Source of the DNA: CAYLNM01 sp964385045
GTDB taxonomy: Bacteria > Planctomycetota > Phycisphaerae > Phycisphaerales > SM1A02
NCBI GenBank assembly: GCA_964385045.1
Contig: CAYLNM010000046.1
Span: forward strand, 1 to 26,015
DNA: 26,015 bases
Direction: 5' to 3'
The position numbers and the translations under genes were made by a program. This document shows, one piece after another, positions 1 through 7,823 of this stretch. The notes below the pieces were generated by a model that was given only the letters and a program-made list of their open reading frames with translations, was not told the DNA's origin and made no database searches. The first letter of the stretch is position 1. Each line of letters begins with the position of its first letter.

Positions 1-223
1 ACGAGGAGGGCGGCCGGCCGCTCGCGGCGCACGAAAAAAGGGCCCGGCCGAAGCAAGCTCCGAACCGGACCCCTTCCGGGGGCAAGTGATGGACGAATGG
101 TAGAGGGGTCTCTGGACCGCTGCAAGCCGGCGGGATGGTTGCCGACAGGTTTTCTTCGCGTGCTCGATCGATATGCGCGATGGCGGCGGCCCGACCTGCG
201 CGATTCGGCAATGGAGCCGGCGC
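1..223. other. left-edge intergenic, no gene seen
   Basis: This stretch lies downstream of the purH stop codon and runs to the window edge. No reading frame in it resembles a protein family and no tRNA-like or other RNA structure could be recognised. It is somewhat less GC-rich than the neighbouring genes, with an A6 run near position 35 and a TTTTC run near 150. A short C4/G4 inverted repeat around 80-95 might form a weak hairpin, but it is not convincing as a terminator. Confidence 0.5.
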
Positions 224-1825
224 TCAGTGACGGAAGTGCCGTACCCCGCTGTGGATGCAGGTCACGCCGCGGGACTCGCACAGGGCGTTGGTCTCCTCGT
301 CCCGCTTCGAGCCTCCGGGGTGGATCAGGCACCGGACGCCGGCGTCGATCAGGACCTCGGGGCCGTCGGGGAACGGGAAGAACGCGTCGGACGCCGCGAC
401 CGCCACCGGCCCGTCCGCGGCCAGCCGCTCGGCCGCCTTGCCGGCCGCGAGGCGGCACGCCGAGACGCGGTCGACCTGGCCGGTGCCGATGCCGAGCAGC
501 ATGCCGTCCCGGGTGATCGCGATGCCGTTGGAGGTCGCGTGCTTCACCACCGACCACGCGACCACGGCCTCCTCGATCGTCGCCGCGTCGGGCGGGGGGC
601 CCGCGACGTGCGACCACTCGGCCGGGTTGGCGGGCTTGTCGTCCCGCTCCTGCACGAGCACGCCGCCGAGGACGGATCGCATCTCGAGCACGCGGCCGGC
701 GCTCTGCGCGAGGCCGGGCATCCGCAGCAGGCGGACGTTGGCCCAGCGGGCCTGCAGCGCGGTCCGCGCCGCCTCGTCGATGTCCGGGGCCACGATCACC
801 TCGAAGAACGAGCCCTCGCCGGTGATGGCCGCCGCCGCGTCCGCGTCGATCGGGACGCTCGTGGCCAGGATGCCCCCGTAGGCGGCGAGCGGATCGCCGT
901 CGTGCGCGGCCCGGAAGGCGTCGGCCGCGGTGTCGCGGACCGCGGCCCCGCACGGATTCGTGTGCTTGACGACCACCGCCGCCGCCCGGCCCGCGGCCGC
1001 GGCCGCGAGGTCGCGCACCGCCCGGACCGCGGCGGAGGCGTCGCCGACGTTGTTGTAGCTCAGGGGCTTGCCCCCGAGGACCTCGGCGGTGACCAGGCTC
1101 GGCCCCGCGGCGGCCGGGTCGGCGTAGACCGCCGCCGCCTGGTGCGGGTTCTCGCCGTAGCGAAGCTCCCGCTCGTACGAGAGCGTGAGCTGCAGCAGGG
1201 CGGGGAAGCCGTCGGTGCGGGCCCCGAGTCCGCCCATCCACGCGCTGATCGCGGTGTCGTAGGCGGCGGTGCGCATGAAGGCGGCCGCGGCGAGCGTGCG
1301 CCGCGTGCTCGCGGTCAGCGCCCCGTCGTTGGAGCGCAGCTCCTCGACGATGCCGTCGTACTGCCGGATGCCGGTGACGACCGCGACCGCGTCGTGGTTC
1401 TTGGCCGAGGAGCGGATCACCGCGGGACCGCCGATGTCGATCTGCTCGATCGCCTCCGCGGCCGAGACGTCGCCGCGGGCGATCGTCCGCTCGAAGGGGT
1501 AGAGGTTCACGACCACCATGTCGATCGGCTCGATCCCGTGCTGCTCCATCGCGGCCACGTGGCCGGGATCGTCGCGCCGGGCGAGCAGGGCGCCGTGCAC
1601 CGCCGGGTGCAGCGTCTTCACCCGGCCGTCCATCATCTCCGGGTAGCCGGTGAGCGACTCGACCGACACGACGTCGATCCCCGCCGCCTCGAGGGCGGCG
1701 GCGGTGCCGCCGGTGGACACGATCGTCTCGACCCCGACCGCCAGGAGGCCGCGCACGAACGGCACGAGGTCCGTCTTGTCGCTGACGGAGACGAGGACGC
1801 GGCGGACGGGGACGAGGTCGGCCAT
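224..1825 (-). CDS. purH: PurH, AICAR transformylase / IMP cyclohydrolase
   Basis: This bifunctional enzyme of about 533 residues catalyses the last two steps of de novo purine synthesis: formylation of AICAR with 10-formyl-THF, then ring closure to IMP. The N-terminal MGS-like cyclohydrolase domain (about residues 1-200) opens with RRVLVSVSDKTDLVPF and carries STGGTAAAL, GRVKTLHP and NLYPFE. The transformylase part carries KHTNPCGAAV, whose Lys and His are the family's catalytic residues, and DAFFPFPDG. The protein ends in SGVRHFRH, the usual PurH C-terminus. Length is normal for the family and it looks intact. The start lies 7 nt after the stop of the lipoprotein gene, so the two are probably cotranscribed. 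No other purine gene is visible nearby. Identification is secure. Confidence 0.97.
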   Translation of the reverse strand: MADLVPVRRVLVSVSDKTDLVPFVRGLLAVGVETIVSTGGTAAALEAAGIDVVSVESLTGYPEMMDGRVKTLHPAVHGALLARRDDPGHVAAMEQHGIEPIDMVVVNLYPFERTIARGDVSAAEAIEQIDIGGPAVIRSSAKNHDAVAVVTGIRQYDGIVEELRSNDGALTASTRRTLAAAAFMRTAAYDTAISAWMGGLGARTDGFPALLQLTLSYERELRYGENPHQAAAVYADPAAAGPSLVTAEVLGGKPLSYNNVGDASAAVRAVRDLAAAAAGRAAAVVVKHTNPCGAAVRDTAADAFRAAHDGDPLAAYGGILATSVPIDADAAAAITGEGSFFEVIVAPDIDEAARTALQARWANVRLLRMPGLAQSAGRVLEMRSVLGGVLVQERDDKPANPAEWSHVAGPPPDAATIEEAVVAWSVVKHATSNGIAITRDGMLLGIGTGQVDRVSACRLAAGKAAERLAADGPVAVAASDAFFPFPDGPEVLIDAGVRCLIHPGGSKRDEETNALCESRGVTCIHSGVRHFRH

Positions 1826-1832
1826 CGCGGGA

Positions 1833-3071
1833 TCAGCCCGTGCTCGGCACGAGCCGCAGGACGCGCCCGCCGGTGCCGCCGAGGTACAGGTCGCCGCCCT
1901 CCACGTCGGAGACGTGCAGCGAGCTCACGCGGGGCAGCTCGACCGACTCGATCAGGTCCCCGGTCCGCTCGTCGACGACCTGCATCAGGCTGCGCTCGGC
2001 GTCCCACGTCAGCAGGCGGTCGCCGAGGCGGGCGGCGACGCTGCCGGTGACGTCGGCCGCCACCCACTCGAGCAGGCCCTGCGGCCGGTTCATCGGGGCG
2101 GCCGCGAAGCGGTGAAGGCCGTGGCCCGGCACCTGCTGGTACACCGACTCGCCGACGACGGTCGGGCCGTCCTCGAGCGGGGCCCGGGTGAGGTACTCCC
2201 ACGCCGGAGTCGGGGTGTCGAAGGCCAGCGGCCAGGCCCGCAGGTGGCGATCGAGGCTGGCGACGAACGCGTGGCCGGCGCCGGCCGCCGGCGGGGCGAC
2301 GACGTCGGCGAGCGTCCGCTTGGTCCACACGCGCGAGGCATCGCGGAGCCGCAGGCACGAGACGGTGCCGCCCTGGCCCGGGGCGACGAGGTAGCCCTCG
2401 CTGATCGCGGGCGTGACCTCGATGGTGTTGGCGATGCGGTACGAGCGCCACGGGGCGCCGACCTGGAACGCGTGCCAGACGACCTGGCCGTCGCGGCTGC
2501 CGTAGACGAGGAAGCGGCCGGCGGGCAGCGGCCGGGTGCTCGTGGCCGTCTGGAGTCGCTGGCGGTCGAGCAGCACGCCGGTGCCGCCGTCGTAGACGTG
2601 GAACTCGGTGCCGACGGCGACGTAGAGCTGGTCGTCCGAGGGCAGGTACGTCATGCCCTGCGTGCGGCTGACCGACTCGAGCATCGGCACCCGCCACAGC
2701 CGCGTGCCGTCGCTGCCGTCGTACCGCGAGATCCGCAGCGTCTCGTCGAGGGCGAAGACCGCGTCGCCGTTGGACCGGACCTCGCGCATCGTGGTCGTCG
2801 GGTCGCCGCGGTGCTGCCAGTCGATGCGGTAGCCGAGGCGGCGGGCGTCGACGGGCGTGGTGAGGTAGTTGCGGGCGACCCACTCGCGGTCGGAGATCGC
2901 GGCCGCGGCCGCGGGCTCGGCCGGGCCGGACGCGGCGGTCGCGGGCTCGGCGGCGTCCGGGGACGTCGTGCAGCCGGCGAGGAGGGTGCCGCCGGCGATC
3001 AGGCCCGCGAGCGAGCGGCCGAGGCGGCCGACGAACGGGGCGAACTGCGGGCGAGCCGGGCGGATGGACAT
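1833..3071 (-). CDS. lipoprotein with PQQ/WD-like beta-propeller repeats
   Basis: A 412-residue predicted lipoprotein. The N-terminus has an Arg-rich start, a hydrophobic stretch (about residues 20-33) and a lipobox LLAGC, so Cys34 is the likely acylated residue. A Thr/Ser/Ala/Pro-rich linker follows. From about residue 80 the body shows repeated short beta units of the PQQ-enzyme type, such as FALDETLRISRYDGSDG, YVAVGTEFHVYDGGTG and LYLGGTGGRVLRLV, each ending near Asp-Gly or Gly-Gly. This resembles BamB-like eight-bladed propellers, although similarity is only structural in style. It may act as an envelope scaffold or quinoprotein-like sensor; no catalytic residue is evident. A GGAGA sequence (3080-3084, minus strand) sits 8 nt before the ATG. 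It lies directly upstream of purH, with no obvious functional link. Confidence 0.75.
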   Translation of the reverse strand: MSIRPARPQFAPFVGRLGRSLAGLIAGGTLLAGCTTSPDAAEPATAASGPAEPAAAAAISDREWVARNYLTTPVDARRLGYRIDWQHRGDPTTTMREVRSNGDAVFALDETLRISRYDGSDGTRLWRVPMLESVSRTQGMTYLPSDDQLYVAVGTEFHVYDGGTGVLLDRQRLQTATSTRPLPAGRFLVYGSRDGQVVWHAFQVGAPWRSYRIANTIEVTPAISEGYLVAPGQGGTVSCLRLRDASRVWTKRTLADVVAPPAAGAGHAFVASLDRHLRAWPLAFDTPTPAWEYLTRAPLEDGPTVVGESVYQQVPGHGLHRFAAAPMNRPQGLLEWVAADVTGSVAARLGDRLLTWDAERSLMQVVDERTGDLIESVELPRVSSLHVSDVEGGDLYLGGTGGRVLRLVPSTG

Positions 3072-3433
3072 CGACGGATCTCCGAGGAGCGGCGGCGGCG
3101 GGGGGGCGTGGGGTGGGGGCGGCCGGCCGAGAACCGGCGAGTATCCGGAACCCCTCGGGAAGCGTCAAGGTGCCGTAGACTCCGGGGCTGCGCGCAACGG
3201 CCGCGGTCGAACGGACCTCGGGCGGCCGCGCCCCCCGCCGCCCGACCGGGGTCTCGGGCTCGGTTCGTCGGCCCGCGTCGAGCTCTCGCCGGCGGGGCGA
3301 CGTCTCGATCGAGGCCGCTCGGGGCGCGTCGTCCCCCCTCACGGCACCCGCTCCGCCTCCCGCTCCGCCCCCCGTCCCTCGCTCCGCTCGTCCCGCGCCG
3401 TCCTGGTCCCCCGTGCCCCCGGAGCCGTCCGCC
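3072..3433. other. divergent intergenic region (lipoprotein / riboflavin synthase)
   Basis: A 362-nt non-coding gap between divergent genes. It contains the lipoprotein's GGAGA at 3080-3084 (minus strand), a -10-like TAGACT at 3176-3181 (plus strand) and the GGAG of the riboflavin synthase gene at 3421-3424. The rest is low-complexity G- and C-rich sequence. I looked for the conserved blocks of an FMN riboswitch in the roughly 250 nt ahead of riboflavin synthase and did not find them. Confidence 0.6.
3176..3181 (+). promoter_or_regulatory. -10-like TAGACT ahead of riboflavin synthase
   Basis: TAGACT is preceded by CCG and is one of the few TA-containing sites in this gap. It matches the TAnnnT pattern seen ahead of other genes in the window. 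No TTGACA-like -35 could be seen. If used, transcription would start near 3188 and give a leader of about 245 nt. Weak call. Confidence 0.3.
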
Positions 3434-4120
3434 ATGTTCACCGGTCTCGTCCGTCACGTCGGAACCGTCGTCGCCGTCGAGCCCGCGGGGGAAGGGGCCA
3501 CGCTGCGGATCGACGCCACGGGATGGGACCTGCGGCCGGAGCCCGGGGACTCGATCGCGGTGGACGGCTGCTGCCTGACCCTGGCCGAGCCGCCGGCCGA
3601 GGGCCGCCCGTGGCGATTCGACGTCGTCCGCCAGACGCTGGCCCTCACCAGTCTCGGCGACCTCGTCGCGGGCGACCGGGTGAACCTCGAGCCCTCGTGC
3701 ACCGCCGAGACGCTCCTCGGCGGCCACCTCGTGCAGGGCCACGTCGAGGCCACGGGCGAGGTCCTCGCGGTGGAGCGGGGCGACGGGAGCTGGCGCATGC
3801 GTCTGTCGCTGCCCGAGCGCCTCGCCGACCGCGTGGTCGACCAGGGCTCGATCGCGGTCGCGGGCACGTCCCTCACCGTCGCCGGCACCGGTCCCGGCTG
3901 GTTCGAGGTCGCGCTGATCCCGACCACGCTCGAGGAGACCACGCTGGGCGACCTGGAGCCCGGGGACCGCGCGAACCTCGAGACCGACGTGGTCGCGCGG
4001 ATGGTGATCGCGTGGCTCGAGCGGCACGGCCCGGCCCTTCTCGAGCGGATGCTCGCGGGCGCCGGCGGCCGGGCGGGGGCCGGCGACGAGGCGGCGAGAA
4101 GCACCGCGACGGGCGACTGA
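3434..4120 (+). CDS. ribE: riboflavin synthase alpha chain
   Basis: A 228-residue riboflavin synthase, which dismutates two 6,7-dimethyl-8-ribityllumazines into riboflavin and a pyrimidinedione. It begins with the diagnostic MFTGLV, where the first residues are part of the active site, so the ATG at 3434 is preferred over an ATG 21 nt upstream. The two lumazine-binding repeats are clear. The first carries VDGCCLTL and GGHLVQGHV; the second carries GTSLTV, IPTTLEETTL and NLETDVVARM. A GGAG (3421-3424) lies 9 nt before the start. The Ala/Gly/Arg-rich tail of about 25 residues is not conserved in the family. The gene stands alone, without ribBA, ribD or ribH beside it, and converges on the phosphatase gene. 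Some bacteria call this gene ribC. Confidence 0.95.
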   Translation: MFTGLVRHVGTVVAVEPAGEGATLRIDATGWDLRPEPGDSIAVDGCCLTLAEPPAEGRPWRFDVVRQTLALTSLGDLVAGDRVNLEPSCTAETLLGGHLVQGHVEATGEVLAVERGDGSWRMRLSLPERLADRVVDQGSIAVAGTSLTVAGTGPGWFEVALIPTTLEETTLGDLEPGDRANLETDVVARMVIAWLERHGPALLERMLAGAGGRAGAGDEAARSTATGD

Positions 4121-4157
4121 GCCGCGCCGCCGGCGGAGCGCCCGAGGCCGCGACGAG

Positions 4158-5465
4158 TCAGCCGCTCGTGCGGGCGGCGGGCACGCGGCCGGCCGCCGGC
4201 GCGGCGTGCGCGTTCGTCCGCTCGGCCGGCGGGGGCGAGACGGGGGCGGCGAGCGGGGCGGCGTGCACCGCCACGAGCGTCACGTCGTCGGCCTGGTGCA
4301 GCGATCCCGAGGCCGCGTCGAGCCGCTCGGCGATCTGCTCCACCAGGCGGGCGGGATCGCCGACCCGGGCGAGCTCGGTGAACACGCGCCGGTAGCCCTC
4401 GGTGTCGCCGCGGCGCACGCCCGCCTCGGCGTCGACGAACGCCTGCTCGAAGCCGTCGGAGTAGAGCACCAGCGTCGCGCCCGCCGGGAGCTCGACGCTC
4501 CGGGAGGAGAACGCCGCGTCCGGGAACACGCCGAGCAGCGGACCGTCGCCCTCGATCTCCGTCTCGCGGCCGTCGACCTCGTAGAGCAGCGACGGCGGGT
4601 GTCCGGCGGACGCGATCTCCATCTCGCGGCGGCGGCAGTCGATCACCGCGTACACCGCGGTGGCGAATCGCGTGGACGAGCTGCGCCGCAGCGTCATGTC
4701 GCGGTTGAGCCGGAAGAGCACCTCGTGCGGGGCCCGCGGCTCACGGCTCGCGAGGGCGTGGATCGCGAAGGACCGGCTGAGGCTCATCGTCATGAGGGCC
4801 GCCGGCACGCCGTGGCCGACGCAGTCGGCGAGCAGCACCCCGATGCGGTCCTCGTCGAGGGCGTGCACCGCGTAGATGTCGCCCGAGACGTACGCGGCCG
4901 GGCGCCAGAGCGCCTGCGTGCGGACGCCGAGACGGTCGGGCATCGCGGTGGGCAGCAGGTCGCGCTGCATCGCGGCGGCGAGCTGCAGCTCCTCGTTGAT
5001 GCGGTCGATCTCGCCCGAGAGGCCGCCGTTGTAGCGGCGGGCCACCGCGAGCTCGGAGGCGAGCCGGCGGACGTGCGGCTGACGCTGCAGCATGCCCTCG
5101 AGCGACGCGAGCAGCGTCTCGATCGGCGCGTCGGCGGGGACGACGGCGAGGTCCGGCAGGCGGGCGGCGAGCTCGCCCGCGGCGTCGCCCGCGAGCATGA
5201 TCAGCACCGCGACCGACTGCTCCTCGAGCTCGGCCGCGAACTGGTGCACCGGCGTGGCGATGTCGGAGCGGTCCACCACGAGCACCACGGCGTCCAGCGC
5301 GGCGGCGCGGTCCTCGTCGATGTCGCCGGCGTCGCCCCGCAGCACGGTGCCGCCGGCCGGGGCGTGCCGCTCCTCGAGCAGGGCGGCGATCCGGGCCGCG
5401 GCGATCCCGGCCGGGCCGTCGCCCGCCTGCCCGAGGTCCGCCACCTGGATGGTCCAGCTCTGCAT
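4158..5465 (-). CDS. SpoIIE/RsbU-type PP2C phosphatase with receiver-like N-terminus
   Basis: A 435-residue protein. Residues 1-130 look like a receiver fold (VVLVVDRSD near 61-68, VLIMLAG near 87-93, then VVPADAPIETLLASL) but the usual acidic cluster and the Lys are not evident. A coiled segment around 131-172 (ELQLAAAMQRDLLP) is the usual linker of this family. The PP2C domain has the metal motifs YVSGDIY (192-198), LLADCVGHGVPAALMT (211-226), SAGHPP, LYSDGFEQA and QADDVTLVAV. Related enzymes dephosphorylate anti-anti-sigma factors in partner-switching pathways. No STAS or RsbW-like kinase gene is present here, so the target is unknown. The Pro/Ala-rich C-terminal 30 residues are low complexity. 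Catalytic residues look complete. Confidence 0.88.
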   Translation of the reverse strand: MQSWTIQVADLGQAGDGPAGIAAARIAALLEERHAPAGGTVLRGDAGDIDEDRAAALDAVVLVVDRSDIATPVHQFAAELEEQSVAVLIMLAGDAAGELAARLPDLAVVPADAPIETLLASLEGMLQRQPHVRRLASELAVARRYNGGLSGEIDRINEELQLAAAMQRDLLPTAMPDRLGVRTQALWRPAAYVSGDIYAVHALDEDRIGVLLADCVGHGVPAALMTMSLSRSFAIHALASREPRAPHEVLFRLNRDMTLRRSSSTRFATAVYAVIDCRRREMEIASAGHPPSLLYEVDGRETEIEGDGPLLGVFPDAAFSSRSVELPAGATLVLYSDGFEQAFVDAEAGVRRGDTEGYRRVFTELARVGDPARLVEQIAERLDAASGSLHQADDVTLVAVHAAPLAAPVSPPPAERTNAHAAPAAGRVPAARTSG

Positions 5466-5564
5466 GAGCGTCCCGCACCCGGCGCCGGAGCCCTGGTCGC
5501 GTGCCCCGAGGGCACGGGACGTCCGCGCGGCGGCGCGGGGCCCGACGTCACGGACCGGATCGGC

Positions 5565-6344
5565 TCAGCGGGCCCGACGCTTGAGGGACTCGAGGTCCAG
5601 CGGGACCACGTCCCCGGCGCGGATCCCGAGCCGATCGAGGCTGCCGGGGGCGAGCTCGATCGCGAACTGGGCGGGCAGGCGGCTCGGATAGGACCGCAGG
5701 CGCAGCTCGTACGCGAGCTGGCTCTCGTCGGGGCGCCGCGGCGGCTCGACCGTCATCTCGTGGGTCGCGGTCACGCGGCCCGACGCGTCGAGGAAGAGGA
5801 TGTCCATGTCCGTGAGGCAGTCCTTCATCCAGAAGCTGCGGAGCCCCACGTCCGGGAACACGAACAGCATGCCGCCGTCGCGGGCGATCTCGGGGCGGCC
5901 CATCAGGCCCTGGATGCGGGTGCCGGGGTCGGCGGCGAGCTCGAGCCGGAAGGTCTCGCCCGCGATCTCGACCGTCACCCGCTCGACGCCGTCGTCGGAG
6001 GCCGCGGCGGCGGACCGGTCGTCCTGCTGGTCGGCGGTGCCGGCGTCGTCCGCGTCGCCCGGCTCGCCCGGGCGGGGACCGCCCGCCGCGGCGGCATCGC
6101 TCGGGCGCTCGTCCGCGGCGCCGGTGCCGGCCTCGGCGTCCGCCGGGGCGACCGGGGGAGCCTCCGCGTCCGCCCCCGGCTCCGCCCGGGGCTCGGCCAC
6201 GGCGGCGGCGTCGCCGCGCTCGGCCGATCCGCCCGGCGTCGGGGCCGGCGGCTCGGCCGGGCTCGTGCACTGCAGGTTGCCCGTCAGGAGCAGGACGAGC
6301 GCCGCGCCGAGCACGGCGGCGAGGATCATCCGTCCAGCAGCCAT
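5565..6344 (-). CDS. DUF192 family exported or membrane-anchored protein
   Basis: A 259-residue protein. Residues 6-22 form one hydrophobic signal or anchor segment. A Cys at 26 follows it, but the preceding NLQ is a poor lipobox. Residues 27-118 are an Ala/Glu/Pro/Asp-rich, probably disordered linker. The DUF192 domain spans 120-255 with the typical IQGLMGR (144-150), GGMLFVFP (157-164), SFWMKDCLTDMDILFLD (170-186) and a closing LGIRAGDVV. The family's usual FWMKNT reads FWMKDC here. Function of DUF192 is not firmly known. The ATG at 6344 lies inside the end of gluQ (19-nt overlap), so the two genes are probably coupled. The same frame stays open far upstream across gluQ; I treat that extension as non-coding. 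Confidence 0.85.
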   Translation of the reverse strand: MAAGRMILAAVLGAALVLLLTGNLQCTSPAEPPAPTPGGSAERGDAAAVAEPRAEPGADAEAPPVAPADAEAGTGAADERPSDAAAAGGPRPGEPGDADDAGTADQQDDRSAAAASDDGVERVTVEIAGETFRLELAADPGTRIQGLMGRPEIARDGGMLFVFPDVGLRSFWMKDCLTDMDILFLDASGRVTATHEMTVEPPRRPDESQLAYELRLRSYPSRLPAQFAIELAPGSLDRLGIRAGDVVPLDLESLKRRAR

Positions 6345-7279
6345 CGGTGGTCCTCCTCGGAGAAGACGACGGGATCGCGGGGCAGGGCGGCGGGGTCGAG
6401 GGCCGCCACGAGGTCGGCGGCGTCGCGCTCCCGCCGGGGGCCCGGGACTCCGCAGGTGTGGGCGACCCATCCGACGATCCGCGTCGCCGGGACGCCGGCA
6501 GCACGATAGCTCGCGAGGCGGCTGTCGCCATGGCGCTTGGCCAGCCGGCGCCCGTCCGGCCCCACCACCAGCGGCACGTGCCACCAGGTCGGCTCGGGCG
6601 TCCCCAGCAGCTCGTGCAGGATCGACTGACGGGCGGCCGACGGCAGCAGGTCCGCGCCGCGGACGACGTCGGTGACGCCGTGGCGGGCGTCGTCGACCAC
6701 CACCGCCAGCTGATACGCCGGCACGCCCTGCTTCGTCCATACCGGGAAGTCGCCCACCGTCGCCGAGACGTCGAAGGCGTGCTCGCCCGCGAGCCGGTCC
6801 CGCACCGTCCGCGGACCGGGCTCCACGAGCAGGCGGTGCCCGGCGGCGCCGCCCGCGAAGCGCCACGCCCGCTCGTCGCCGCGGTCCGGCCGCATCGACT
6901 CGGGGAACCGAAGCTCGTGCTCGCCCGCGTGCGGAGCGGACGCCGCCGCCTCGATCTCGCGCCGCGTGGCGTCGCAGCGGAAGATGCGGCCGAGCCCGGC
7001 CAGCCGCGTCATGGCCCGCTCGTACGGCCCGAGGTCGGCCGACTGGCGACCGACGTCCTCGTCCCAGTCGAGGCCGACCCACCGCAGGGCCTCGAGCATC
7101 GCCTCGGCCGCGCCCGGCTTGACGCGCGGGCCGTCGAGGTCCTCGGTGCGCATCGTGACGATCCAGCCCGCGCGCCGCGCGAGCCCCCAGGTCACCAGGA
7201 ACGTCCGGATGTTCCCGAGGTGCAGCGCCCCGGTGGGCGACGGCGCGAGGCGGGTGCGGCGGGGCCGGTCCGCACTCAC
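6326..7279 (-). CDS. gluQ: glutamyl-queuosine tRNA(Asp) synthetase
   Basis: A 317-residue GluQ/YadB-type enzyme that adds glutamate to the queuosine base of tRNA(Asp). The class I signature is RLAPSPTGALHLGNIRT, with HLGN as the HIGH motif at about 20-23. The KMSKS-like loop reads RRLAKRHG. It ends without the anticodon-binding domain of a full GluRS, which is what separates GluQ from GltX. The zinc-binding region after IFRC has only one Cys (FRCDATRREI, then His-rich residues), so the classical three-Cys site appears lost. No queuosine synthesis gene lies in the window. A discriminating or tRNA-independent GluX-like role cannot be excluded. The gene is divergent from the pterin dehydratase gene. 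Confidence 0.88.
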   Translation of the reverse strand: MSADRPRRTRLAPSPTGALHLGNIRTFLVTWGLARRAGWIVTMRTEDLDGPRVKPGAAEAMLEALRWVGLDWDEDVGRQSADLGPYERAMTRLAGLGRIFRCDATRREIEAAASAPHAGEHELRFPESMRPDRGDERAWRFAGGAAGHRLLVEPGPRTVRDRLAGEHAFDVSATVGDFPVWTKQGVPAYQLAVVVDDARHGVTDVVRGADLLPSAARQSILHELLGTPEPTWWHVPLVVGPDGRRLAKRHGDSRLASYRAAGVPATRIVGWVAHTCGVPGPRRERDAADLVAALDPAALPRDPVVFSEEDHRWLLDG

Positions 7280-7334
7280 GTGGGGGTCCCCCCGGGGCGG
7301 CGTGCGGCGACCGCGGCGCGTCCGTCGCCGCGGG

Positions 7335-7340
7335 TATAGT
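7335..7340 (+). promoter_or_regulatory. -10-like TATAGT ahead of pterin dehydratase
   Basis: TATAGT is the closest match to a sigma-70 -10 hexamer in the window and lies in the divergent gap between gluQ and the dehydratase gene. It would place the start of transcription near 7347 and give a leader of about 85 nt that carries GGAG at 7420-7423. No clear -35 is visible. The opposite strand reads ACTATA at the same place, so it could also serve gluQ. Confidence 0.45.
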
Positions 7341-7431
7341 CCGCACCGACCGAAGCCCCGGCGACGGTCACCCCGCGACCGGGGCGCCCCGGTCGGGGCC
7401 GCTTGCCGGCGTTCCTCCCGGAGCCCCCCGC

Positions 7432-7719
7432 GTGGACAAGCTCGACTCCGACCGCATCGACGCCCTGCTCGCCGACCACTCCGAGTGGTCCCTCGCCGGC
7501 GACGCCATCCAGCGCACGCTCGTCTTCGACGACTTCGTGCAGGCGATGGCGTTCGTCAACCGGGTCGCCGACCTGGCCGAGGACCAGCAGCATCATCCCG
7601 ACATCATGATCCGCTACAACAAGGTGACCCTCACCGTGTCGACGCACGACGCGGGCGGGCTCACCGAGAAGGACTTCACGCTCGCCGCCGCGGTCGAGGA
7701 GACCGTCGGGGCCGCGTGA
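7432..7719 (+). CDS. pterin-4a-carbinolamine dehydratase (PCD/DCoH family)
   Basis: A 95-residue protein that starts with GTG; GGAG at 7420-7423 lies 8 nt ahead. It carries the family's catalytic and structural signature: EDQQHHPDIMIRYNKV, then TVSTHDAGGLTEKDFTLA. The His-His-Pro and later Thr-His are the residues that dehydrate 4a-hydroxytetrahydropterin. The length is normal. In bacteria with phenylalanine hydroxylase this enzyme recycles the pterin (PhhB). No hydroxylase gene is visible here, so a role in molybdopterin or folate-related chemistry is equally open. It stands alone and converges on mcsB. Confidence 0.93.
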   Translation: MDKLDSDRIDALLADHSEWSLAGDAIQRTLVFDDFVQAMAFVNRVADLAEDQQHHPDIMIRYNKVTLTVSTHDAGGLTEKDFTLAAAVEETVGAA

Positions 7720-7734
7720 CCGAGCCGCCTCCGC

Positions 7735-7762
7735 CGGCGGCGGGCCCGCGGGCTCGCCGCCG
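7735..7762. terminator. 28-nt near-perfect palindrome, candidate bidirectional terminator
   Basis: Two 14-nt arms (7735-7748 and 7749-7762) are complementary at every position except one G-T pair (7743 with 7754), which is still a G-U pair in RNA on this strand. It sits 15 nt after the dehydratase stop, in the gap between convergent genes. There is no T-tract, so it would be an L-shaped, U-less terminator at best, or a transcript-end stabiliser. Confidence 0.5.
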
Positions 7763-7770
7763 CGGCCGAC

Positions 7771-7788
7771 GGCGGCGTGGGCGCCGCC
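7771..7788. terminator. second hairpin in the convergent gap
   Basis: A perfect 7-bp stem (7771-7777 with 7782-7788) closes a 4-nt TGGG loop. It lies about 35 nt beyond the mcsB stop on the minus strand. It has no T-tract. Together with the palindrome at 7735-7762 it may end transcription from both sides. Confidence 0.4.
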
Positions 7789-7823
7789 CGCCCGCGCGGC
7801 CGCGGCCGCCGGAGCGAGGCGAC

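Noticed and set aside
1..223. tRNA or small RNA at the left edge
   Set aside because: No cloverleaf, T-loop sequence or CCA end could be traced, and no stable hairpin with a T-tract was seen.
3180..3433. FMN riboswitch ahead of riboflavin synthase
   Set aside because: The long putative leader invited a look, but the conserved FMN-box blocks could not be found.
6260..6290. Lipobox in the DUF192 protein
   Set aside because: Cys26 is preceded by Asn-Leu-Gln, which does not fit the small-residue rule at -1 and the usual Leu at -3.
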